Assembly: GCA_016717705.1 (NCBI GenBank)
Contig: JADKFD010000008.1
Span: forward strand, 1 to 64,000
Source of the DNA: Rhodanobacteraceae bacterium
GTDB taxonomy: Bacteria; Pseudomonadota; Gammaproteobacteria; Xanthomonadales; SZUA-5
Length of the DNA stretch: 64,000 nucleotides
Direction of reading: 5' to 3'
The notes beneath the pieces were generated by a model, which ran no database searches, was not told the DNA's origin, and was given only the letters and a program-made list of their open reading frames with translations. Position numbers and translations under genes: made by a program. This document shows positions 10,315 to 19,135 of this stretch, piece after piece (within the stretch, counting starts at the first letter, position 1; each line of letters opens with the position of its first letter).

Positions 10315-10803
10315 CTAACGCCCCGCCAGAAACGCCTTGCGCTCGGCCTCGATGGTCTGGCGCAGCGCCATGACGCGCTTGGCGTAGGCCTGCAGCTCCA
10401 CCTCTTCCTCGGTCCGCGGAACGTAGGCAGGAACCGGAATCGGCTTGCCCTCGGTATCCATGGCGACGAACACGACGATGCAGTGGGTGGTGCGCACCCT
10501 GGTGTCGGCGTCGCTGCGCGGATCGCGAGCATGCACGTCGACACCGATGTGCATGCTGCTGCTGCCGGTGTACAGCAGTCGGGCGCGCACCTCGACCAGG
10601 CTGCCGATCGGTACCGGTGCTTCGAACTGGATGCCGCCGACGTACACGGTGACCGCGTAGTGCCCGCTCCAGCCGGCCGCCAGCGCGTAGGCGGCCTGGT
10701 CGATCCAGCCCATCACGGCGCCGCCGAAGGCCTTGCCGCCGTAGTTGACATCCTTGGGCTGCGCCAGAAAACGCAGGGTCAGCTCGCGATCGTTGGCGGC
10801 CAT
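10315..10803 (-). CDS. Acyl-CoA thioesterase, hotdog fold (YciA/BACH-like)
   Basis: A 162-residue single-hotdog thioesterase that hydrolyses acyl-CoA thioesters in the cytoplasm. Seen: the N-terminal NYGGKAFGGAVMGWID, where the catalytic acid lies, and a C-terminal part rich in acidic and basic residues. The ATG at 10803 (MAANDRELTL) was chosen because homology starts there; the frame is open further upstream but runs into a repeat. Chain-length preference cannot be read from sequence. Confidence 0.85.
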   Translation of the reverse strand: MAANDRELTLRFLAQPKDVNYGGKAFGGAVMGWIDQAAYALAAGWSGHYAVTVYVGGIQFEAPVPIGSLVEVRARLLYTGSSSMHIGVDVHARDPRSDADTRVRTTHCIVVFVAMDTEGKPIPVPAYVPRTEEEVELQAYAKRVMALRQTIEAERKAFLAGR

Positions 10804-10907
10804 GGTCAGCTTCGGTCGGGACTGGCGTCGGAAGGCCAATGGTAGTGCGGAATGTAGCGCAGGGCTCGATCTGCGGCGCGGAAGCGATCGCGGCCGGTGA
10901 GAGTCCC

Positions 10908-11032
10908 GGTCGCCCCTGTCGCTGCGCTTGTTCGCGCATCGAACATCCGGAAGTAGGTCACGTTGGCCGCGTAGCGGCCTACGTGACACCGGCGCGAGTC
11001 ACGTAGTCTGCTGCGCAGACAACGTGACCTAC
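10908..11032. repeat. Family A palindrome (copy 2) with a preceding hairpin module M
   Basis: The palindrome spans 10953-11032 with outer arms GTAGGTCACGTTG and complement. Tip hairpins are GCCGC-GTA-GCGGC and TCTGC-TGC-GCAGA. Module M (10908-10944) ends in the small hairpin GTTCG-CGCAT-CGAAC and recurs beside copies 3 and 5 and at 59.6 kb. Confidence 0.85.
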
Positions 11033-11083
11033 TTTCAATCACTTATGGCCTGTTCGGTGAGAGCGCGCTGGCGCGCGATACGC

Positions 11084-11575
11084 CTAGCGCCGCAGCGACT
11101 CCAGCGAATCACGAAACATGAAATCGCGCGGAATGGGATCTTCCGGGTTTTCGCCGTAGGCGCCCTGTTCGATCCAGTCGTAGATCAATCCGCGCAGTTC
11201 GATCGACAGACCGCCCGACGGTGGCGGCATCGGACCGCCGACATCGGGTACGCCGCAAGCGGCCTTTTGCCAGAACAGGCTGGCCAGCGGCTGACCCGGT
11301 TCCACACGCATGACGCCGAAGCTCTGGCTACTTTGCTGACCGACCAGGAAATAGATCGAAATACCCGGGCTCGACAGGTCCAGATCGCCGGTGGGAAAAG
11401 AACCCATGTGGCAGTTCTGGGTGCACGACGAGCCATCGGTCAGCGCCTGCCAGACCTGCGGCCATTGAACGTTCTGGTTGATCGGCAGGCCGCTCAGGTC
11501 CTCGCAGAAACTCGCCGCGATCGCACTGCCGGTCAGCGACATCAGGGCGATTGCAGACACTAAACGGAATTTCAT
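11084..11575 (-). CDS. Secreted cytochrome c-like protein with a CxxxCH motif
   Basis: A 163-residue exported protein; the signal peptide MKFRLVSAIALMSLTGSAIA is cut near residue 20. The mature part has CTQNCH (51-56), that is CxxxCH with one residue more than the usual haem c motif CxxCH. It is followed by a layout like the short cytochromes of the planctomycete cytochrome C group: GDLDLSS, VMRVEPGQPLASLFW, GGPMPPPSGGLS and LIYDWIEQGA. The methionine in PMPPP could be the distal ligand. No partner gene is near. Haem attachment is inferred; a lone CxxxCH is rare but known. The C-terminus (FMFRDSLES) resembles the short F-R-D-x-x-E-type tails on many secreted proteins of this group. Confidence 0.6.
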   Translation of the reverse strand: MKFRLVSAIALMSLTGSAIAASFCEDLSGLPINQNVQWPQVWQALTDGSSCTQNCHMGSFPTGDLDLSSPGISIYFLVGQQSSQSFGVMRVEPGQPLASLFWQKAACGVPDVGGPMPPPSGGLSIELRGLIYDWIEQGAYGENPEDPIPRDFMFRDSLESLRR

Positions 11576-11666
11576 CGGTGATGCTCCCAGGCGCAGACCA
11601 GACCCGCAACGCACTCGGGCACCTCAGGTTTACATGCGCTGCCCGTCGGCCGCGCCGGGCCGGTCG

Positions 11667-12605
11667 TCAGCCGTCGGCGCTGATCGTGGCGATCAATTCG
11701 CCGAGCACGCGATCGGTTGCGCCGACCTCGACCTGGCAGGTGCCGGCATTGTGGTGACCGCCGCCGCCGTATTTCAGGCACAGCGCGCCGACATCGGTGT
11801 TGGAGCTGCGGTTGACGATCGACTTGCCGATGGCGAACGCGGTGTTCTGCCGCTTCAGGCCCCACAACACGTGGATCGAGATGTTGCAGGCGGGGAACAT
11901 CGCATAGATGGTGAAACGGTTGGTGGCGAAGATCAGGTCTTCGTCGCGCAGATCGAGCACCAGCAGCTTGCCGTGCACGCGCGCACAGCGGCGCAGTTGC
12001 TCCTGCGCCGGATCGCGGTGCGCAAAGTACAGATCGGCGCGCTCCTTGACGTCCGGCAGCGCCAGAATCTGCTCGATGCTGTGCTCGGCGCAGTAGTCGA
12101 TCAGCTCCATCATCAACTGGTAGTTGGACACGCGGAACTCGCGGAAGCGACCGAGACCGGTGCGCGCGTCCATCAGGTAGTTGAGCAGCACCCAGCCGCC
12201 CGGGTTGAGGATTTCATCGATGCTGAACTGGGCCGAGTCGGCCTTGTCGACCGCATCCATCATCTCGGCGGAAACACCGGGAAAGGCTTCGCTGCCGCCG
12301 AAATGCTTGTAGACCACGCGCGCCGCCGATGGGGAATCGGCGTCGATGATCAGATTGGCCGGGCGATCCTGGCCCAGACGACTGATTTCGCTGGCGTGGT
12401 GGTCGAAAGCCAGATGGCAGCCAGCGACATAGGGCAGATTGGTGGTGATGTCGCGCGGGCCGATTTCGACCTTGCCGTCCTGCATGTCCTTGGGGTGGAC
12501 GAAACTGATGTCGTCGATGATGCCGCGGCGCTTGAGCAGCACGGCACATACCAGGCCGTCGAAGTCGCTGCGGGTGACCAGGCGGTAGCGAGGGGCATCG
12601 CTCAT
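11667..12605 (-). CDS. DHH-family phosphoesterase-like protein
   Basis: A 312-residue protein with the DHH signature in the middle of an N-terminal half (RSDFDGLVCAV near residue 14, FDHHASE near 67) and a C-terminal DHHA1-like GGGGHHNAGTC. This superfamily includes RecJ, oligoribonucleases, cyclic dinucleotide phosphodiesterases and exopolyphosphatases. Which reaction is catalysed is not clear from sequence. The frame is intact, the start at 12605 is the first ATG in homology range, and it seems to be transcribed alone. Confidence 0.72.
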   Translation of the reverse strand: MSDAPRYRLVTRSDFDGLVCAVLLKRRGIIDDISFVHPKDMQDGKVEIGPRDITTNLPYVAGCHLAFDHHASEISRLGQDRPANLIIDADSPSAARVVYKHFGGSEAFPGVSAEMMDAVDKADSAQFSIDEILNPGGWVLLNYLMDARTGLGRFREFRVSNYQLMMELIDYCAEHSIEQILALPDVKERADLYFAHRDPAQEQLRRCARVHGKLLVLDLRDEDLIFATNRFTIYAMFPACNISIHVLWGLKRQNTAFAIGKSIVNRSSNTDVGALCLKYGGGGHHNAGTCQVEVGATDRVLGELIATISADG

Positions 12606-12733
12606 GGCGGCAGACTCCGAAGGTGGCGGAGTACCAGTCTAACCCCGGTGACGGCGGCAAGGCACCTGCTTGCTGTCCCGGCGATGTTGCGCCGCGTAGG
12701 CGCTCTCATCGAACAGACCGTAATCCATTGAAA

Positions 12734-12848
12734 GTAGGTCACGTTGGCCGTAGGCCTACGTGACATCGAAGTACCTGTCACGTAGCCCGCAACGCGGGCA
12801 ACGTGACCTACGTCGCGCGGTTCGATGCGCGAACAAGCGCGCCGCCAG
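12734..12848. repeat. Family A palindrome (copy 3) followed by module M in reverse
   Basis: The palindrome spans 12734-12811. Its left tip hairpin is shortened to GCC-GTA-GGC and the right one is CCCGC-AAC-GCGGG, so both keep pairing despite changed sequence. Module M follows in the opposite orientation (12820-12848). Confidence 0.85.
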
Positions 12849-12879
12849 TGCCGGCCAAAGGCTGTAACGGGCGCCGGGC

Positions 12880-13674
12880 TCAGCGGAACGGCTGACTCAA
12901 CAGCGGCATCAGGCGCTGCTCACGACTTTCGCGAAACTGTTCCAGGCCGATCGGCATCTCTGCCGGATCCCGCAGCGCCTTGTCGCGATAGCTCTCGAAC
13001 AACCGATCCCACAGCGACAGGCAAAAGCCGAAATTGCTGTTGGTTTCGACCGGCGTGGCGGAGTGATGGATGCGATGCATGTCAGGCGTCACCAGCAGCC
13101 TGCGCAACCAGCGGTCGATCGACGCCGGCAGACGGATGTCGGCATGGCTGAACAGCGCAGTCGCGTTGAGCAGGATCTCGAACAGCAGCACCGCCAGCGC
13201 CGGAATGCCGCAGATCACGATCATGGCGATCTTGATCAGCATCGACAGCGCAATTTCGAGTGGATGGAAGCGGATCGCAGTCGACACCTCGAACTCGGTA
13301 TCGCTGTGATGCATGCGGTGCAGTCGCCACAGCCAGGGCACTCGATGAAAGATGCGGTGCTGCAGGTAGATGATGAGGTCGAGCACGATGACGCCGCCCA
13401 GCACCTGCAGCGCAAACGGAGCGTTCCCCAGCTGCAACAGGCCGAAATCGGCGGCGTCGACTTCTGCGGCAACCGCGATGGCGACCACCGGAAACAGCAG
13501 CCGCACCAGCAGCGTGCCCAGCGCCGCGAGCAGCAAATGGCGGGCCCAGCGCCGCCACGGCGACAGCACGCCGCGAAACGGCCGCAAGCTCTGCGCCAGC
13601 GCCAGCAGCGCGAACAGCCCGGCGAAAATCCCCGTCCGCAGTGCGATTTCGTGCTGCAACAACCAATCGCTCAT
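12880..13674 (-). CDS. Sterol desaturase / fatty acid hydroxylase family membrane protein
   Basis: A 264-residue di-iron membrane oxygenase. Histidine clusters expected for the family are present: HRIFH, HRMHHSD and MHRIHHSAT, with an FHPLE segment between. Several hydrophobic segments lie in the first 120 residues. Family members hydroxylate or desaturate lipids in the inner membrane; the substrate is unknown. The start at 13674 overlaps the stop of the upstream FAH gene (ATGA), so the two are probably translated together. Confidence 0.87.
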   Translation of the reverse strand: MSDWLLQHEIALRTGIFAGLFALLALAQSLRPFRGVLSPWRRWARHLLLAALGTLLVRLLFPVVAIAVAAEVDAADFGLLQLGNAPFALQVLGGVIVLDLIIYLQHRIFHRVPWLWRLHRMHHSDTEFEVSTAIRFHPLEIALSMLIKIAMIVICGIPALAVLLFEILLNATALFSHADIRLPASIDRWLRRLLVTPDMHRIHHSATPVETNSNFGFCLSLWDRLFESYRDKALRDPAEMPIGLEQFRESREQRLMPLLSQPFR

Positions 13675-14360
13675 CCGCGCAGAAAACCGAATTCGAGCGC
13701 GCACCAGCTCTCGAGGCTGCAGTGCACGCGGTCATCCGGCTGCAGCTGACCGACCCCGGCCGGAGTACCGGTGTAGATCAGGTCACCGGCCTTGAGCTCG
13801 TACAGGCGCGAGAGCTCATGGATGATTTCGGCCACCGGCCAGAGCATGTCGGCGACGCTGGCCGACTGCCGCTGCACGCCGTTGACGCGGAGTTCGATGC
13901 GCTCGGCCTGCGGGTGGCGGCCGTCGCTCGGAACGATTGCCGCGATCGGCGCGCTGTCATCGAAGCCCTTGGCGACATCCCAGGGATTGCCCTTGGCCTT
14001 GGCCGCCGCCTGCAGGTCGCGGCGCGTCAGGTCGACGCCGACGCTGTAGCCGTAGACATGCGCAAGCGCGTCGTCGACGGCAATGTCGCGACCACCGGAT
14101 GCCAGCGCCACCACCAGTTCGACCTCATGGTGCAGGTTGCTGGTGGCTTGCGGGAAGCGCGCATCGCGTCCGTCGCTGACCACGGCATCGGCCGGCTTCA
14201 TGAAGAACACCGGCGTGCCCTTCTCCGGCGCCGCGCCCATTTCCTTCGCGTGCTCGGCATAGTTGCGGCCGATGCAGTAAACCCGGTGCACCGCAAAGCG
14301 CTCGGCGCGGCCGGCGATGGGGACGGAGGGGATCGCGGGGGGTGGGAAGAGGTAGGGCAT
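13671..14360 (-). CDS. Fumarylacetoacetate hydrolase family protein
   Basis: A 229-residue cytoplasmic FAH-superfamily enzyme: CIGRNYAEHAKEMG at the N-terminus, metal ligands in HHEVELVV (EVE motif) and a C-terminal TGTPAGVG. Members are fumarylpyruvate hydrolases, acylpyruvases and oxaloacetate tautomerases or decarboxylases; the short length suits the acylpyruvase/NagK-like group. The ATG at 14360 is used because upstream codons read through a palindromic repeat. Translationally coupled with the downstream fatty acid hydroxylase. Confidence 0.85.
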   Translation of the reverse strand: MPYLFPPPAIPSVPIAGRAERFAVHRVYCIGRNYAEHAKEMGAAPEKGTPVFFMKPADAVVSDGRDARFPQATSNLHHEVELVVALASGGRDIAVDDALAHVYGYSVGVDLTRRDLQAAAKAKGNPWDVAKGFDDSAPIAAIVPSDGRHPQAERIELRVNGVQRQSASVADMLWPVAEIIHELSRLYELKAGDLIYTGTPAGVGQLQPDDRVHCSLESWCALEFGFLRG

Positions 14361-14369
14361 CTTTTCAGA

Positions 14370-14631
14370 GCGGTGAGTAGTGAATAGTGAGTAGTGAGTA
14401 AAAACCGGCGTCTTGGTGGTTGCGAGGTGGCCAGGCCGCGACCATCGCGAACCTGCCAAAACAGTGTGTAGGAGCGCGCCTGCGCGCGATACGCAAGGCG
14501 CTTCGTGGGAACGAGTGATGGATGCGGTCAAGGAGCATCGCGCGCAAGCGCGCTCCTACAAGAATCCGGACCAGCGGTCAGTCTCCTCGCCTCCGGGTTT
14601 TACTCACTACTCACTATTCACCACTCACCGC
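14370..14631. repeat. Composite nested palindrome
   Basis: An outer inverted repeat (14370-14407 and 14593-14631) is spelled by short units like GTGAGTAGTGAATAGTGAG and its complement. Inside it sits a complete family R pair (14467-14560) with GTAGGAGCGCGC feet. The whole gap between the FAH gene and pilU is palindromic, so one element type seems to have landed inside another. Confidence 0.85.
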
Positions 14632-14634
14632 TTC

Positions 14635-15744
14635 TCAAAACTGCGTGTGATCGAAATACGGATCCGGCGAATCGCCGGAACTGTTGCCCTCGGACAGGCG
14701 GATCTTCAGGTTCAGACCGTCGCGCGAATCGGCCTTGCGCAGGGCTTCTTCGAGTTCGATCTTGCCTTCCTTGTACAAGCGGAACAACGCCTGGTCGAAG
14801 GTCTGCATGCCTTCGGCGAGCGAACGGTCCATCGCTTCCTTGAGTTCGTGCACCTGGCCGCGGCGGATCATGTCGCGGATCAGCGGGGTGTTCAGCAGGA
14901 TTTCGACCGCCGGCAGGCGGCGTCCGTCCTTGCCGATGACCAGGCGCTGCGACACGATCGCCTTCAGGTTCAGCGACAGGTTCATCAGCACGTTCTTGTG
15001 CGCGCTCTCGGGGAAGAAGTTGAGGATGCGCTCCATGGTCTGGTCGGCGTTGTTGCTGTGCAGCGTCGACAGGCACAGATGGCCGGTTTCCGAGAACGAG
15101 ATCGCCGCCTCCATGGTCTCGGTGTCGAGGATCTCGCCGATCATGATCACGTCCGGCGCCTCGCGCATCGCGTTCTTCAGCGCGTTGTGATAATTCCGGG
15201 TGTCCAGACCCACCTCGCGCTGGTTGACGATCGACTTCTTGTGCTTGTGCAGAAACTCGATCGGATCCTCGATGGTGAGGATGTGGCCGGCGGTGGTGCT
15301 GTTGCGATAGTCGATCATCGACGCCAGCGTCGAGCTCTTGCCCGAACCGGTGGCGCCGACCATCAGGATCAGGCCGCGCGGCTCGACGATCAAATCCTTC
15401 AGGATCGGCGGCAGCTTGAGCTGCTCGAAGCTCGGAATCTCGCTCTTGATCGCACGGATGACCATGCCGATCTCGCCGCGCTGCTTGAACACGTTGATGC
15501 GGAAGCGCCCGGCGTCCTTGACCGCGATGGCCAGGTTCAGCTCCAGATCGCGCTCGAAGGCCGGGACCTGACCCTCGTCCATCAACGAATAGGCGATCTT
15601 GCGGACCATGCCGGAGGGCAGGCCGGTATTACCCAGCGGGTAGAGTTTGCCCTCCACCTTGATGTTCACCGGTGCGCCCGTCGTCAGGAACATGTCCGAC
15701 GCGTTCTTCTCGGTCATCAACTTCAGGAAGTAGCCGATATCCAT
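14635..15744 (-). CDS. pilU: Type IV pilus retraction ATPase PilU
   Basis: A 369-residue cytoplasmic hexameric ATPase that assists PilT in pilus retraction (twitching). Motifs: Walker A GATGSGKSS, the Asp box IEDPIEFLH, Walker B region DVIMIGEI, and the His box in TGHLCLSTLHSNN. The segments SDMFLTTGAPVNIKVEGK and MERILNFFPESAHK fit PilU better than PilT, as does the length. pilT, often next to pilU in relatives, is not adjacent: the upstream neighbour is a divergent lipoprotein gene. The stop codon lies three bases from the composite palindrome. Confidence 0.94.
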   Translation of the reverse strand: MDIGYFLKLMTEKNASDMFLTTGAPVNIKVEGKLYPLGNTGLPSGMVRKIAYSLMDEGQVPAFERDLELNLAIAVKDAGRFRINVFKQRGEIGMVIRAIKSEIPSFEQLKLPPILKDLIVEPRGLILMVGATGSGKSSTLASMIDYRNSTTAGHILTIEDPIEFLHKHKKSIVNQREVGLDTRNYHNALKNAMREAPDVIMIGEILDTETMEAAISFSETGHLCLSTLHSNNADQTMERILNFFPESAHKNVLMNLSLNLKAIVSQRLVIGKDGRRLPAVEILLNTPLIRDMIRRGQVHELKEAMDRSLAEGMQTFDQALFRLYKEGKIELEEALRKADSRDGLNLKIRLSEGNSSGDSPDPYFDHTQF

Positions 15745-15852
15745 GCGTCAATTCCTTCAGGTCGGTTGCGGCGCCCGGTGCGGCTGCCCACAATACCGAG
15801 CCAGCCTAACTGTGGTGCACAAGCAATGCCAGATGCTACGCCTGTTTACGTG

Positions 15853-16218
15853 ATGGTCATGCGCCGTCTCGCTGTTGTCTCGCTGCTCGTGCTGCTGGGC
15901 GCCTGCGCCAGCGCGCCCGTCCCCTCCCTGGAACTCAGCCACGCGCGCGACGCCGTGGCGCGCGCGCAGAGCGCCGGCGCTGCCGATTACGCGCCGGTCG
16001 ACTACAAGATGGCGCGCGAAGGCCTGGAAAGCGGTCGCGCACTGATCACCCAGCGCGAACACACGGCTGCCAAGCAGGCGTTGCAGAAGGCCGAAATACG
16101 CGCCGAACTCGCCATCATGAAGAGCAACGCGGCGCGTTTGCGCGCCGAAGTTCAGGCCAAGGAGACCGAAAATGCCAATCTACGGCGCGAGCTGCTCGGC
16201 GAAGGGCAGGTGCCGTGA
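15853..16218 (+). CDS. DUF4398 domain lipoprotein
   Basis: A 121-residue lipoprotein with a signal ending LLVLLGAC. The mature part is mostly helical and alanine-rich: ARDAVARAQSAGAADYAP, AREGLESGRALI, then a coiled-coil-like end. This is the DUF4398 pattern. An ATG two codons downstream (15859) and one at 15826 are alternatives; no clear ribosome binding site decides. The stop overlaps the OmpA lipoprotein start by one base, so the two are probably one operon and may act together in the cell envelope. Confidence 0.78.
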   Translation: MVMRRLAVVSLLVLLGACASAPVPSLELSHARDAVARAQSAGAADYAPVDYKMAREGLESGRALITQREHTAAKQALQKAEIRAELAIMKSNAARLRAEVQAKETENANLRRELLGEGQVP

Positions 16219-17171
16219 TGCGTAAATTCTTGGCACTTGGAGTGGTTCTGGCGTTGGGCGCGTGCGCCTCGCAGCCCAAGCGTGATCTCGATTACGAACG
16301 CCTGCAGGCCGACTGGCGCGCGCTCGACTCGAGCGAAGACCGCGCGCGAGCGCCGCTGGAGTCGGCGCGCGTCGACGAGTCGATCGCCGCCATCCAGCAG
16401 GTCCCGAAGAACGATCGGGAACAGCGCAGCTACCTCGCCGACATGGCCGAGCTCAGGATTGCGATCTACACCGCGGCGGTTGCGGCGGCGCGCGACCGCG
16501 AGCGCCTGGCCGAACTGGATACCGAGCACAACTCGATCATGCTCGAAGCCACCCGGCGCGACGCCGAGCTGGCGCGGCTGGAAGCCGAGAAGCTGCGCCT
16601 GCAGTCGCTGGCGCGCGCCGAGGAGGCCGAACGCCTGAAAGAGGAGTCCGACCTGGTCAGTGCCGATGCGGAACTGGCGCGAGAAGAAGCCGAGGCCGCG
16701 CGGCGTCTGGCCGATGCGCGTGGTCGCGAAGCCAGTCTGGCACGCCAGGAGGCGGAACTCGCCTCGGCGCAGGCACAGAGCCTGCAACAGCAGATGGCGG
16801 CACTGCGCCCGGTCGCCAGCGCCCGCGGCCAGGTGCTGACCCTGGGCGACGTGTTCTTCTCCTCCGGCCAGTCCGACCTCAAATCCGAGGCACGCGGCAA
16901 CTTGAAGCCGGTGCTCGATTTCATCAATCGCTACCCCGGCAAGCCGGTCGCCATCGAAGGCCACACCGACGACCGTGGCGCCGACGACGCCAATCTGGCG
17001 CTGTCCGAACGCCGCGCCGCTTCGGTGCGTGACGCCCTGGTCGCGCTCGGCGCCGACGCCAGCCGTTTCAAGGTGGCGGGCCTGGGCGAAACCAAGCCGC
17101 TGGCCGACAACGCCAGCAGCGAGGGCCGCGCGCGCAACCGGCGCGTCGAGGTGATTGTCGAGGGGCAGTGA
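16218..17171 (+). CDS. OmpA-family peptidoglycan-binding lipoprotein with a long coiled coil
   Basis: A 317-residue lipoprotein (signal ending LALGAC). A long alanine/glutamate/arginine-rich coiled coil covers about residues 60-195. The C-terminal OmpA-like domain (about 205-315) has FFSSGQSDLKSEA, EGHTDDRGADDANLALSERRA as two adjoining blocks, and GRARNRRVEV. This fold binds diaminopimelate in peptidoglycan, so the protein probably bridges outer membrane and wall. Coupled to the DUF4398 lipoprotein by a one-base overlap (TGATG). Confidence 0.9.
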   Translation: MRKFLALGVVLALGACASQPKRDLDYERLQADWRALDSSEDRARAPLESARVDESIAAIQQVPKNDREQRSYLADMAELRIAIYTAAVAAARDRERLAELDTEHNSIMLEATRRDAELARLEAEKLRLQSLARAEEAERLKEESDLVSADAELAREEAEAARRLADARGREASLARQEAELASAQAQSLQQQMAALRPVASARGQVLTLGDVFFSSGQSDLKSEARGNLKPVLDFINRYPGKPVAIEGHTDDRGADDANLALSERRAASVRDALVALGADASRFKVAGLGETKPLADNASSEGRARNRRVEVIVEGQ

Positions 17172-17180
17172 TCCGCAAAC

Positions 17181-17349
17181 CGGGACCGCGGGACCCGGGA
17201 CCCGGGACCCGAAAACGGCGGGAGGAGCTCGCGCCTGGTGCGTGCGCCGCGATTGGCTGACGCCGGTTTCAGCGTTCGCGGTAATCTGCGAGCCTTTGCC
17301 GGGTCCCGGGTCCCGGGTCCCGGGTCCCGGGTGCCGGGTCCCGAACCCG
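17181..17349. repeat. Inverted GGGACCC tandem repeats (family D)
   Basis: The left arm (17181-17210) repeats GGGACCC and the right arm (17299-17349) repeats GGGTCCC in tandem, so the two face each other around an 88-base loop. It fills most of the gap between the OmpA and hydrolase genes. The unit CGGGTCCC is itself partly palindromic. Confidence 0.8.
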
Positions 17350-17377
17350 ACCACTGATCCACCAACACTGCGCACCC

Positions 17378-18022
17378 ATGCCCCCCAACCACTGGCCCGA
17401 AACCGCGCAAAAACTCACCATCGACGGCCCCGCCGGCGCGCTTGAGCTTGCCGTCGGTGCGCCCGTGCCCGGCGCCACGAAGCTGGCCGTGATCTGTCAC
17501 CCGCACTCGCTGCACGGCGGCACGATGGACAACAAGGTGGTGACCATGCTCGAGCGCACGCTGCGCGACGCGGGTGCCGCGACCATTCGCTTCAATTTCC
17601 GCGGCGTCGGTGGTTCCGGCGGGGCCTTCGACGATGGCCACGGTGAGGGCGACGATCTGGCTGCGGTGGTCGCGCTGGCGCGCAGCTGGGCGCCGGATGC
17701 CCAACTGTGGCTGGCCGGTTTCTCCTTCGGCAGCTTTGTCGCCGCGCGCATGGCTGAAAAGCTGGCCGCGCAGCTGTTGATCAGCGTGGCGCCGCCGGTG
17801 GGTCGGTTTGCCTTCCGCGCGATCGCGCATCCAACTTGTCCGTGGATCGTGCTGCAGGGCGAGGTCGACGAGGTGGTCGATCCGGCGCAGGTTTTCGAGC
17901 ACTTCGAGCACATGCAGCCGCCAGTCGAGTTGCTGCGCTTTGCCGACACGGGCCACTTCTTCCACGGCAAGCTGGTGCAGATGCGCGATCGCCTGGGCCC
18001 GTTGCTGGAGCGCTATCGATGA
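17378..18022 (+). CDS. Alpha/beta fold hydrolase
   Basis: A 214-residue serine hydrolase. The nucleophile elbow is GFSFGSF (Ser near 122), an Asp lies in LQGEVDEVVD, and the His is in DTGHFFHGK. ICHPHSLHGGTMDNKV near residue 40 is typical of the small hydrolase family with an HPH motif. Substrate unknown. The end overlaps zapE by four bases (ATGA). Confidence 0.83.
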   Translation: MPPNHWPETAQKLTIDGPAGALELAVGAPVPGATKLAVICHPHSLHGGTMDNKVVTMLERTLRDAGAATIRFNFRGVGGSGGAFDDGHGEGDDLAAVVALARSWAPDAQLWLAGFSFGSFVAARMAEKLAAQLLISVAPPVGRFAFRAIAHPTCPWIVLQGEVDEVVDPAQVFEHFEHMQPPVELLRFADTGHFFHGKLVQMRDRLGPLLERYR

Positions 18023-19116
18023 CGCAGGCGGCGGCGGATGCGCCGCTCGGGCGCTACCAGGCCGGCGTCGCCAGCGGCGCCTGGGCTGATGACGCACACC
18101 AGCGCAAGGCACTCGCCGAACTCAGCCGTATCCACGAGCAACTGCGCAGCAAAGACCAGCCCTCGCTGTGGCAGCGCCTGTGGCACAAGCCGGCGCCGCC
18201 GGTGCGCGGGCTGTACCTGCACGGCGGCGTCGGTCGCGGCAAGACCTTTGTCATGGATCTGTTCTTCGATGGCCTGCCGACCGCTTCCAAGCAGCGCCTG
18301 CATTTCCACCGTTTCATGGGCCGCGTGCACGCCGAGCTGGCGCAACTGAAGGACCAGTCCGATCCGCTGGAACAGGTGGCAGAACACTTCGCGCAGCGCG
18401 CCCGCGTGCTCTGCTTCGATGAGTTCTTCGTCAGCGATATCGGTGACGCCATGCTGCTCGGGCGCCTGCTGGAACACCTGTTCGCGCGTGGCGTGACGCT
18501 GGTGGCGACCAGCAATGTCGAGCCGAAGAATCTCTATCGCGACGGTCTGCAGCGCGCGCGTTTCCTGCCGGCGATCGCCGCCATCGAGAAGCACTGCAAG
18601 GTGCTGGAGCTGACCAGTCCGCAGGATTACCGATTGCGCGCGCTGAGCCAGGCGCCGGTCTACCACCAGCCGCTCGGCGCGCCGGCGGATGCCGCTCTGG
18701 AGCAGGCTTTTGCGCGGCTGGCCACCGCGGCGCACGATCCACGACCGAGCCTGGCGATCAACGATCGGGAGATCCCGCTGCGCTACCGCGCCGGCGATGT
18801 CATCTGGTTCGATTTCGACGCGCTCTGCCGCGGCGCCCGCGCCGCGCCCGACTACATCGAGATCGCGCAGACCTTTCACACGGTGATCGTCAGTGGCGTT
18901 CCGGTCTTCGGCGCCAATGACGAGAACGAGGCGCGCCGCTTCGTGCACCTGGTCGACGAGTTGTACGATCGCGGCGTCAAGCTGATCGTCAGTGCAGCGG
19001 GGCCGCCCACCGCGCTGTATCACGGCCAGCGCCTGCGCCTCGAGTTCGAGCGCACCGGGTCGCGCTTGATCGAGATGCAGAGTCAGGCGTATTTGCAGCG
19101 ACCGCATCGGCCGTAG
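18019..19116 (+). CDS. zapE: Cell division ATPase ZapE (AFG1-like)
   Basis: A 365-residue P-loop ATPase of the AFG1/ZapE family, which associates with the Z-ring in E. coli. Walker A is GGVGRGKT, Walker B CFDEFFVSD, with sensor segment VATSNVEPKNLYRDGLQR. Further family marks are DYIEIAQTFHTVIV and FVHLVDELYDRGVKL. The start at 18019 overlaps the hydrolase stop; a longer upstream reading would run through that gene. The stop TAG lies in GTAGGCC, at the edge of repetitive DNA. Confidence 0.93.
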   Translation: MTQAAADAPLGRYQAGVASGAWADDAHQRKALAELSRIHEQLRSKDQPSLWQRLWHKPAPPVRGLYLHGGVGRGKTFVMDLFFDGLPTASKQRLHFHRFMGRVHAELAQLKDQSDPLEQVAEHFAQRARVLCFDEFFVSDIGDAMLLGRLLEHLFARGVTLVATSNVEPKNLYRDGLQRARFLPAIAAIEKHCKVLELTSPQDYRLRALSQAPVYHQPLGAPADAALEQAFARLATAAHDPRPSLAINDREIPLRYRAGDVIWFDFDALCRGARAAPDYIEIAQTFHTVIVSGVPVFGANDENEARRFVHLVDELYDRGVKLIVSAAGPPTALYHGQRLRLEFERTGSRLIEMQSQAYLQRPHRP

Positions 19117-19135
19117 GCCGGGGGGCCTGGCTTTT

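Noticed and set aside
17181..17349. Possible origin or iteron site
   Set aside because: The units are short inverted GGGACCC tandems in an ordinary gap, with no replication gene nearby.
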